Below, in pieces: positions 1 through 5,842 of a stretch of DNA of 6,107 nt. Every line of letters starts with the position of its first letter. Positions within the stretch are counted from its first letter, which is position 1. The translations under genes and the position numbers were made by a program. The notes beneath the pieces were generated by a model that did no database searches, was not told the DNA's origin, and saw nothing but the letters and a program-made list of their open reading frames with translations. Source of the stretch: a bacterium (GTDB taxonomy: Bacteria > Elusimicrobiota > Elusimicrobia > UBA1565 > UBA9628); contig JAJYFI010000078.1 in NCBI GenBank assembly GCA_021790955.1, positions 1 to 6,107 of the forward strand, in the 5' to 3' direction.

Positions 1-1
1 A

Positions 2-1234
2 AGCTACGGGGAGCTCGCCGCCATGATCCCCGAGGCCGGAGGACAATACGCCTACCTGCGCCGCGCTTACGGCCCCTTGATGGGGTTTCTCTACGGCTGG
101 ACGCTCTTTCTCGTCATCCAGAGCGGAACGATCGCCGCCGTCTCGGTCGCCTTCGCCAAGTTTGCGGCCGTGGTTCTCCCCGCCGTCTCGGAGGACCGGA
201 TCGTCTTTGCGGCCGGACGGCTCGCGGTCTCGCGGGCGCAGCTCCTCGCCGCCGCCGTCATCCTCGCCCTCACCGCGGCCAATAGCCGCGGGATCCGCAC
301 GGGCAAATGGGTTCAGAACGTCCTGACCGCCGTCAAAATCCTCTCGATCGCTCTCGTGATCCTGCTCCTCATGGGCTTCGGCCGCAATCCCGAAGCGATC
401 CGGATGAACCTCGCTCATTGGTGGACGCCGCCGCCGTCGGCCCTCCCCGCCGCGCCCGCGCTTAAGACCTTAGCGAGGCTCGGCGTCGCGATGGTGGGGG
501 CGCTCTTCGCCCTTGACGCCTGGAACAACGTCACCTTCACGGCCGCCGAGGCCAAGAATCCCGAGCGGGACGTGCCGCGCAGCCTGATTCTCGGAACGAG
601 CCTCGTCGTCGTCCTCTACCTCTTCATGAATCTCTCGTATTTGTCGGCCCTGCCCTTATGGGGCCGGCCGGATGCCGCGACGGCCTTCGGGCGCGGCATC
701 CAGTTCGCCGCCTCGGACCGCGTCGCGACCGCCGCCGTCGCGGCCATTCTGGGCAAGCCCGCGGAGATGCTCATGGCGCTGCTCATCCTCACGAGCTGCC
801 TGGGCTGCGCCAACGGCATGATTCTCTCGGGGGCGCGCGTGAGCTACGCGATGGCGCAGGACGGTGTTTTTTTCCGCGCCGCCGGCCGTCTCAACGCCGC
901 CTCGGCGCCGGGTCCCGCCCTCGCCATGCAGGGAATATGGACCGCCCTTCTCTGCCTCTCCGGCACCTATGCGGCCCTTCTCGACTACGTCATCTTCGCG
1001 ACGCTCGTTTTCTACATCCTGACGGTGGCGGGGCTTCTTCTGCTTCGCAGACGCGCAAGCGAAATGCCGGCGCAGCCGCGCGGAATTCCCTGGGCGCAAT
1101 GGGGCTACCTCCTCTGCGCGCTTCCCCTGGCGCTCGATATCCTCATCCTCAAGCCCGCCCACGCGGGACCGGGGCTTGCCATCGTCCTCTCGGGAATCCC
1201 GGTTTACTATTTGTGGTTGTGGCGGCGGCCATGA
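2..1234 (+). CDS. APC-superfamily amino acid permease, 5'-truncated by the window edge
   Basis: Inner-membrane secondary transporter, probably for amino acids or a related amine. The exact substrate cannot be read from the sequence. The frame is open from base 2 (S-Y-G-E-L-A-A-M), so the ATG at base 23 is internal. The segment YGELAAMIPEAGGQYAYLRR is the conserved APC stretch after TM2, so TM1 and most of TM2 lie off the left edge (about 50 residues missing). Numbering from the Met at base 23, FALDAWNNVTFTAAEAKNP at 162-180 is the family's TM6 signature plus following loop (typical form F-A-Y-D-G-W-N, then E-x-K-N-P). Further hydrophobic segments lie near 21-52, 72-84, 102-118, 186-210, 247-270, 300-345 and 360-400. 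The visible 410 residues plus the missing part fit the usual 430-500. The stop overlaps the start of the next permease (ATGA). The family call is secure; specificity is unknown. Confidence 0.93.
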   Translation, partial: SYGELAAMIPEAGGQYAYLRRAYGPLMGFLYGWTLFLVIQSGTIAAVSVAFAKFAAVVLPAVSEDRIVFAAGRLAVSRAQLLAAAVILALTAANSRGIRTGKWVQNVLTAVKILSIALVILLLMGFGRNPEAIRMNLAHWWTPPPSALPAAPALKTLARLGVAMVGALFALDAWNNVTFTAAEAKNPERDVPRSLILGTSLVVVLYLFMNLSYLSALPLWGRPDAATAFGRGIQFAASDRVATAAVAAILGKPAEMLMALLILTSCLGCANGMILSGARVSYAMAQDGVFFRAAGRLNAASAPGPALAMQGIWTALLCLSGTYAALLDYVIFATLVFYILTVAGLLLLRRRASEMPAQPRGIPWAQWGYLLCALPLALDILILKPAHAGPGLAIVLSGIPVYYLWLWRRP

Positions 1235-2511
1235 CGCTCCACACCGACCGAGCCCTCGGCTTCTGGGACCTCCTATCGATCGGCCTCAATGCGATCGTGG
1301 GATCGAGCATCTTTCTCTTCCCGGGCTTGCTCGCCGCCAATCTCGGGCCCGCCTCCGCCTTGGCTTTCGCCTTTACCGGAATTCTCCTGATCGCGGTGGG
1401 CCTTTGCTACGCGGAGGCCTCCTCCCGCTACAAGGACCCGGGCGGCGCCTATCTTTACGCGCGCGACGCCTTCGGGGAATGGCCGGGCTTCGCCGTGGGG
1501 TGGCTATCCTGGGTCGTCCAGATTCTGAGCTGGGCCGCGGTCGCCAACGCCATCGCCGTCTACCTGGGAGCGATCGATCCCCATTGGGGCGGCCCCCGCC
1601 ACATCAAGACGGTCGCCGCCTTGGCGATCCTCGGCCTAGGATTCGTCAACTATCGCGGCGTGAGGCTCGGCGCCTGGACCTCCGATTTCTTCACCGCCGC
1701 CAAGCTCGTGCCTCTCGCCGCCTTCCTCGCCGCGGGACTATGGAAGGTGAAGAGTCGGGCCTTCGTCCCCTTCGCTCCCCACGGCTTCAAGCCCCTCGCC
1801 CAGTCCGCCTTTCTCGTCTACTTCGCCTACCAAGGCTTCGAGTCCATCCCGGTGCCCTCCGGGGAGGCCCGATCGCCGGGGCGCAACGTCCCCCTGGCCG
1901 TCGTCAGCTCGCTTGTCTTCTCGGCGCTCCTCTACACCGCGATCCAGGCGGTGGCCCTCGGCGTCGACCCGGCTCTCGCGGGCTCAAGGACCCCCCTGGC
2001 GGACGCCGCACGGATCGCGCTAGGACCGCAAGGGGCTCTGCTCCTCGCGCTGGGGGCGGTGCTCTCCACCTTCGGCTACAACGCGGGCAGCGCCCTCGTC
2101 ACCCCCCGCTATCTTTTGGCCCTGGCGGAAGACGGGCATCTCCCCGCCTCTCTGTCCCGGATTCATCCCCGCTATCACACGCCCTCCCGCGCGATTGTGG
2201 CGACCATCTCGACCACCCTGCTCCTCGCCCTTTTCTTCGATTTCGAAAAACTCGTCGATTTCTCGAACGTCGTCGTAAGCGCGCAGTACCTGGCGACCTG
2301 TCTCGCCATACCCGTCCTGAGGCGCAAGAACCGCGCGGCGCCGGGCTCCTTCAGGATTCCCGGCGGTCTTTTCGTCCCGGCGGCGGGAGCGATGGCGATC
2401 CTCTGGCTGGGCTCCCAGGCGACGCCCCGGGAGTATATCGGTTCGGCTTATCTCCTGGCGGCCGGGCTCGTGCTCAAACTGTTCGCCGGCGCGAAGCGGC
2501 GCAAGGAATAA
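1231..2511 (+). CDS. APC-superfamily amino acid permease (second of a tandem pair)
   Basis: Complete 426-residue inner-membrane permease, predicted to carry amino acids or related compounds by secondary transport. TM1 contains AIVGSSIFLFPG (21-32), which matches the unwound G-S-x-I-F substrate-binding segment of APC proteins. The TM2/loop motif Y-A-E-A-S-S-R-Y-K-D-P-G-G-A-Y-L-Y is at 60-76. TM6 and its loop, YFAYQGFESIPVPSGEARSP, are at 197-216. Y-N-A-G-S-A and TPRYLLALAEDGHLP (291-305) form the TM8 and following-loop region, and the protein ends in a basic tail (AKRRKE). About 12 membrane segments are expected. I chose the ATG at 1231 because it overlaps the preceding stop and gives a short cytoplasmic N-terminus before TM1; the same frame upstream only shadows the first permease. 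No Shine-Dalgarno is visible, which suits translational coupling. It is clearly divergent from its neighbour, so not a recent duplicate. Its 3' end overlaps the convergent binding-protein gene. Confidence 0.94.
   Translation: MTLHTDRALGFWDLLSIGLNAIVGSSIFLFPGLLAANLGPASALAFAFTGILLIAVGLCYAEASSRYKDPGGAYLYARDAFGEWPGFAVGWLSWVVQILSWAAVANAIAVYLGAIDPHWGGPRHIKTVAALAILGLGFVNYRGVRLGAWTSDFFTAAKLVPLAAFLAAGLWKVKSRAFVPFAPHGFKPLAQSAFLVYFAYQGFESIPVPSGEARSPGRNVPLAVVSSLVFSALLYTAIQAVALGVDPALAGSRTPLADAARIALGPQGALLLALGAVLSTFGYNAGSALVTPRYLLALAEDGHLPASLSRIHPRYHTPSRAIVATISTTLLLALFFDFEKLVDFSNVVVSAQYLATCLAIPVLRRKNRAAPGSFRIPGGLFVPAAGAMAILWLGSQATPREYIGSAYLLAAGLVLKLFAGAKRRKE
2448..2511. other. 64-bp tail-to-tail overlap of convergent genes
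   Basis: The plus-strand permease stops with TAA at 2509-2511. The minus-strand binding-protein frame continues to a TAA (read on the minus strand) at 2450-2448. The last 20 or so codons of each therefore lie on opposite strands of the same DNA. The overlap encodes the permease's final TM segment and basic tail in one direction and a serine/alanine-rich, poorly conserved-looking tail (about residues 370-390) in the other. There is no room for separate intergenic terminators, and I see no GC hairpin with a T-run in or next to it. Confidence 0.85.
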
Positions 2512-3620
2512 TCGGCGCGCTCCATGGACAGCGCCTGGGAACGGGCGTTGCCGTAAGCGTCGAAGCTCACAGAGCCCAGAAGGCCGCGGTAGCGGATTTT
2601 ATGCAGGGCTGAAAGCAGGGCCGCGCGGCTGGGGCCCGACGTCTTCAAGGCCTCGATGACGATCTCGGCGGCCTCGTAGGCAAAGGGCGCGAAGGGGCCC
2701 AGCCCCTTGAGGCCCTCCCAAGCGGCGGAGGACCCCTTCGAAAGAGCGGCGGCCGCGCGGGATGGCTGGGCGCCCAACGTGGTCACGAAGGCTCCCTGCG
2801 AGGCCGGCCCCGCGATGTCGAAGAACTCGCTGGTATTGGCCCCGTCCCCCGAGACAAAGGGAGCCGCCCAACCGTCGTCGCGCATCGCCCGGACGAGAAG
2901 AGCCGCCTCCGGGTAGATGCCGCTGAAATACACCGCCTGCGCCCCGCTTTTTCGAAGATCGGCCGCCGCCTGGACGAAATCCCGCTGCCCCACCGGAAAA
3001 GAAACTTGGCCGACCACGCGCCCGCCGAGGCCCTCGAAAGTCTTCCGGAAGCTCTTCGCCAGGCCCGTCCCGTAGGCCGAGAGGTCGCAGGCCAGGGCCA
3101 CGCGCCGCTTGCGCAGCCTCCGGAAGACGAACCGCGCCGCGAAAGCGCCCTGGACGTCGTCGGTCGGCACGACACGGAAGACAACGCGGGGACCGGGCCA
3201 TCCCGGATTCGACTGCTGCAAGGTCACCTCCGGGTTCGTCGCGGCCGGCGTGATCATAGGGATGCCCGCCGTCGCGTAAACCCGGGAGCTCTCAAGCGCG
3301 CAATCCGAGGTGTAGGGGCCGATCACCGCCAGGAATCCGGGCTCGGAGACGATGAGATGGGCGACGTTGGCCGCCTCGCGGGGGGAGCCCCGGTCGTCGA
3401 AAGCGACGACCGAAAGCTTGCGACGAAGGACTTTCGAACGGTTCGCGTCGTCGACGGCGAGCTGGACGGCCCGGAGGATGCCCCGGCCCTCGCTCGCCAT
3501 GTCCCCCGTCAAGGGAACGGCCACGGCGATGTCGATCGTGCCGGAGCCCCTGCGGCAGGAGCCGAAGGCGAGGCAGGACAGCAGCAACGCAAGGAGAAGC
3601 CTCGGGGGCGTGCGGCCCAT
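2448..3620 (-). CDS. LivJ/LivK-type ABC substrate-binding lipoprotein
   Basis: A 390-residue periplasmic binding protein of the branched-chain amino acid receptor family (Peripla_BP_6 / type I fold). It probably binds an amino acid or small amide; the ligand is not predictable here. Residues 1-22 are a signal peptide: basic n-region, hydrophobic core LLLALLLSCLAFGS, then Cys22 followed by a polar R-R-G-S-G linker. FGSC is an imperfect lipobox; LLSC at Cys16 is the alternative. Family landmarks are IAVAVPLTGD (31-40) with GILRAVQLAVDDAN (47-60), VIGPYTSDCALESSRVY with GIPMITPAATNP (99-130), VFRVVPTDD (147-155), YGTGLAKSFRKTFEGLGG (183-200), DFVQAAADLRKSGAQAVYFS (214-233) and PFAYEAAEIVIEAL (312-325). 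After VSFDAYGNA the tail runs into the opposite permease gene and looks unconserved. No liv permease or ATPase gene is visible. No Shine-Dalgarno precedes the ATG, so initiation may be near-leaderless. Confidence 0.92.
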   Translation of the reverse strand: MGRTPPRLLLALLLSCLAFGSCRRGSGTIDIAVAVPLTGDMASEGRGILRAVQLAVDDANRSKVLRRKLSVVAFDDRGSPREAANVAHLIVSEPGFLAVIGPYTSDCALESSRVYATAGIPMITPAATNPEVTLQQSNPGWPGPRVVFRVVPTDDVQGAFAARFVFRRLRKRRVALACDLSAYGTGLAKSFRKTFEGLGGRVVGQVSFPVGQRDFVQAAADLRKSGAQAVYFSGIYPEAALLVRAMRDDGWAAPFVSGDGANTSEFFDIAGPASQGAFVTTLGAQPSRAAAALSKGSSAAWEGLKGLGPFAPFAYEAAEIVIEALKTSGPSRAALLSALHKIRYRGLLGSVSFDAYGNARSQALSMERADYSLRRFAPANSLSTSPAARR

Positions 3621-3631
3621 GATAGAGACGA

Positions 3632-3661
3632 ACTATACCCCTCGAACCTGTTCTTTTGCAA
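3632..3661 (-). promoter_or_regulatory. Putative promoter for the binding-protein gene
   Basis: Reading leftwards, TTGCAA (3661-3656, 4 of 6 to the -35 consensus) is followed after 18 bp by TATAGT (3637-3632, 5 of 6 to the -10 consensus). Transcription would begin about 4-5 bases before the ATG at 3620. This agrees with the absence of a Shine-Dalgarno and suggests a leaderless or near-leaderless message. It is a sequence match only; the TATTAT at 3680-3675 is an alternative -10 giving a longer leader. Confidence 0.4.
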
Positions 3662-3679
3662 TGGCCATTCTGATATAAT
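3651..3679 (+). promoter_or_regulatory. Extended -10 promoter for the shc-hpnH operon
   Basis: TGATATAAT at 3671-3679 is a perfect extended -10 element (TGN followed by TATAAT). Seventeen bases upstream lies TTCTTT (3651-3656), a weak -35, which extended -10 promoters tolerate. The predicted start is near 3686, giving a leader of about 54 bases before the ATG at 3740. The element stands in a short AT-richer island within GC-rich DNA, directly upstream of the cyclase. Its -35 region shares bases with the leftward promoter, so the two could compete. This assumes a sigma-70-like housekeeping factor. Confidence 0.6.
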
Positions 3680-3739
3680 AACCGCTCGAACGCGTCCCGA
3701 GAAGCGCTCGCCGATTTTTCCTTGATTTCTTAATCCTTA

Positions 3740-5806
3740 ATGCTAAAAAATATCGTCAATTCCTGGCTCCCGCCGACATCCCCGTTGACGAAGCCGAAGG
3801 ATTGGACGACGAATCTCCGGCCGGGCAAATCGGCGAACCATGTTCCGTCCTCCTCCAGGCCATCCTCCGCCCTGACCGCCGCGATCACGAAGGCCCAGGA
3901 AGCCCTGCTGGGCTGCCAAATCCCCCGCGAAGGCTACTGGTGCGGCCCGCTCAAGGCCGACACGACGATCTCCTCGGACACGATCATGCTGCTCCATTTC
4001 CTGGGCCGCGGCCATTCCGTCAAGGTCCGCAAGCTCGCCAACCACATCCTCAAGGAGCAGCTCCCCGACGGCGGCTGGCCCATTTACCGCGACGGCCCCG
4101 CCGACATCTCGGCGACCGTCAAGGCTTACTGGGCGCTCAAATTCGCCGGCCACAAGCCGGAGGAGCCGGCCCTCGAGCGGGCAAGGCTTCGCATCAACGC
4201 CCTGGGCGGCGTCCACAAGGTGAATACCTACGCCAAGTTCTACATGGCCCTCTTCGGCCAATACGACTGGCTCGGCGTCCCGACGATCCCGCCCGAGATC
4301 ATGCTGTTTCCCAAGTGGTTCTATTTCAATGTCTACGCCATGTCGTCCTGGACCCGGGCGATCGTCATCCCCCTGAGCATCGTCTGGGCCTTCCAGCCCC
4401 TCATCAGCTGCCCGCCTCACGCCACTCTGGACGAGCTCTTCCCCGACGATCGCCGCCACGTGCCCTTGAAGGAGGTGATGCCTCCTCACGGCCCCTTTTC
4501 CTGGACGAGCTATTTTCTTCTCTGGGACAACGGCTTGAAAGCCATCGAGGGACGCGCTGGCCACTGGCTGCGCGTTTGGTCCTTGCGGCTCGCGGAAGAC
4601 TGGATCCTGCGGCGCTTGGCCGAATCGGACGGCCTGGGCGCCATCTATCCCGGCATCATCAACACCATCATGGCGATGAAATGTCTGGGCTACTCCGACA
4701 GCGACCCGCGCCTCCTCTCCCAAATCCGGATTTTGGAACAGCTCGAGCTCTCGGACGGCGACCATCATCTGGAGTATCAGCCCTGCGTCTCCCCCGTCTG
4801 GGATACCGCCATCTCGATCATCGCCCTCGCCGAGTCGGGGCTGCCGCGCAACCACCCCGCCCTCGTCGCTTCCGCGCGATGGCTGATCTCGAAAGAAATC
4901 AAGGCCGAGGGCGACTGGAAAGTCGGCAACCCTCGCGGCCTCCCCGGAGGATGGGCCTTCGAGTTCAACAATTCCCACTATCCCGACATCGATGACACGG
5001 CGATGGTGATGCTCGCCCTGCGCCACGTGGATCTCCCCGAGGACGACGCGCTCGCCCGAGAGAAGGCGTGCCTGCGGGGGCTCAACTGGCTCCTCTCCAT
5101 GCGCTCCTCCGCCGGCGGCTGGGCCGCTTTCGACAAGGACAATACCAAGGCCATTCTCACCAAGATTCCTTTTGCGGACCACAACGCGATGATCGACCCC
5201 CCCTCGGCGGACGTGACCGCCCGGGTGCTCGAGTTCTTGGGCTATGTCGGCTACGACGCAAGCCACCCCGTGGCGGCGAGCGCCGTGCGGTTCCTGCGCC
5301 GCGAGCAGGAGGAGGACGGCTCCTGGTTCGGCCGCTGGGGCGTCAATTACATCTACGGCACCTGGCAGGCCTTGCGGGGCCTCGCGGCCGTCGGCGAGGA
5401 CATGTCCGCCCCCTACGTCCAGAAGGCCGTCGCCTGGCTCAAATCCGTCCAGCGCGAGGACGGCGGCTGGGGCGAGACCTGCGCCACCTACGAAGACCCC
5501 TCCCACAAGGGCCGCGGCCCTTCGACGCCGTCTCAGACGGCCTGGGCGGTGATGGCCCTTCTGGCCGCGGGCGTTCGCGACGATTCCGTCGAGCGAGGCG
5601 TCCGCCATCTCCTCGAGACCCAAAAGGCGGATGGGACATGGGACGAGGCCGGGTTCACCGGGACGGGATTCCCCAAGGTCTTCTATCTCGAGTACACCAT
5701 GTATCGCCACTATTTCCCGCTTCACGCCCTGGGCCTCTACCACAAGACCGCGGCCGCCGGCCGTTCGCCGCAAACCGCCAAGCCGAAGGTCGAGGCGCCG
5801 GCGTGA
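3740..5806 (+). CDS. shc: Squalene-hopene cyclase
   Basis: Class II triterpene cyclase (also hpnF), a monotopic membrane enzyme turning squalene into hopene/hopanol, the first committed hopanoid step. It has 688 residues against about 630-660 usual. The protonating motif is D416-I-D-D419 in YPDIDDTA, with Asp418 as general acid. Compared from memory with the Alicyclobacillus enzyme, W354, F407, W533, F644, F648, Y652 and Y655 align with its W312, F365, W489, F601, F605, Y609 and Y612. GTGFPKVFYLEYTMYRHYFP (641-660) is the C-terminal signature. QW-type repeats include Q60..G-Y-W67, Q107..G-G-W113, 523-529, 571-577 and 628-634; the one at 454-461 has Arg instead of Gln. DVTAR (491-495) has Arg where the reference has His451. 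Residues 1-44 are a Pro/Ser-rich extension and 670-688 a loose tail. ATG 3740 is the first start after an in-frame stop (3731-3733) but lacks a Shine-Dalgarno. hpnH follows. Confidence 0.96.
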   Translation: MLKNIVNSWLPPTSPLTKPKDWTTNLRPGKSANHVPSSSRPSSALTAAITKAQEALLGCQIPREGYWCGPLKADTTISSDTIMLLHFLGRGHSVKVRKLANHILKEQLPDGGWPIYRDGPADISATVKAYWALKFAGHKPEEPALERARLRINALGGVHKVNTYAKFYMALFGQYDWLGVPTIPPEIMLFPKWFYFNVYAMSSWTRAIVIPLSIVWAFQPLISCPPHATLDELFPDDRRHVPLKEVMPPHGPFSWTSYFLLWDNGLKAIEGRAGHWLRVWSLRLAEDWILRRLAESDGLGAIYPGIINTIMAMKCLGYSDSDPRLLSQIRILEQLELSDGDHHLEYQPCVSPVWDTAISIIALAESGLPRNHPALVASARWLISKEIKAEGDWKVGNPRGLPGGWAFEFNNSHYPDIDDTAMVMLALRHVDLPEDDALAREKACLRGLNWLLSMRSSAGGWAAFDKDNTKAILTKIPFADHNAMIDPPSADVTARVLEFLGYVGYDASHPVAASAVRFLRREQEEDGSWFGRWGVNYIYGTWQALRGLAAVGEDMSAPYVQKAVAWLKSVQREDGGWGETCATYEDPSHKGRGPSTPSQTAWAVMALLAAGVRDDSVERGVRHLLETQKADGTWDEAGFTGTGFPKVFYLEYTMYRHYFPLHALGLYHKTAAAGRSPQTAKPKVEAPA

Positions 5807-5830
5807 ACGTGAACGGACCGAGGACGCCCT

Positions 5831-5837
5831 AAAGGAG
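5831..5837 (+). promoter_or_regulatory. Strong ribosome binding site of hpnH
   Basis: AAAGGAG sits five bases before the ATG at 5843 and is a near-ideal Shine-Dalgarno. It fixes the hpnH start and contrasts with the other starts in the window, none of which has a recognisable one. It lies in the 36-bp gap after the shc stop, with no terminator-like hairpin between, which supports one transcript. Confidence 0.85.
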
Positions 5838-5842
5838 AACCG

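Noticed and set aside
867..873. Run of seven T in the first permease (and seven C at 5197-5203 in shc) as phase-variation sites
   Set aside because: Both runs encode ordinary in-frame residues (Val-Phe-Phe and the conserved Asp-Pro-Pro-Ser). They are short and no frameshift is present, so slippage switching is not supported.
658..1230. Upstream extension of the second permease frame
   Set aside because: This stretch translates to Arg/Pro/His-rich sequence out of frame with the first permease. The real start at 1231 begins just before TM1.
1..2511. The two permeases as one frameshifted or duplicated gene
   Set aside because: The second has its own TM1 motif and complete length, and the first keeps its own C-terminal TM region. 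The sequences differ too much for recent duplication.
2514..2535. GGCGC ... GCGCC inverted repeat just after the permease stop
   Set aside because: A 5-bp stem with a 12-base loop and no T-run on either strand, inside the binding-protein coding region. Too weak to call a terminator.
3006..3725. Plus-strand open frame of 239 codons opposite the binding protein
   Set aside because: Low-complexity Arg/Gly/Asp-rich translation with no motif; it lies antisense to well-conserved Peripla_BP_6 sequence.
3802..4995. Second plus-strand frame of 397 codons inside shc
   Set aside because: Arg/Pro-rich out-of-frame reading of shc; no motif and no start signal.
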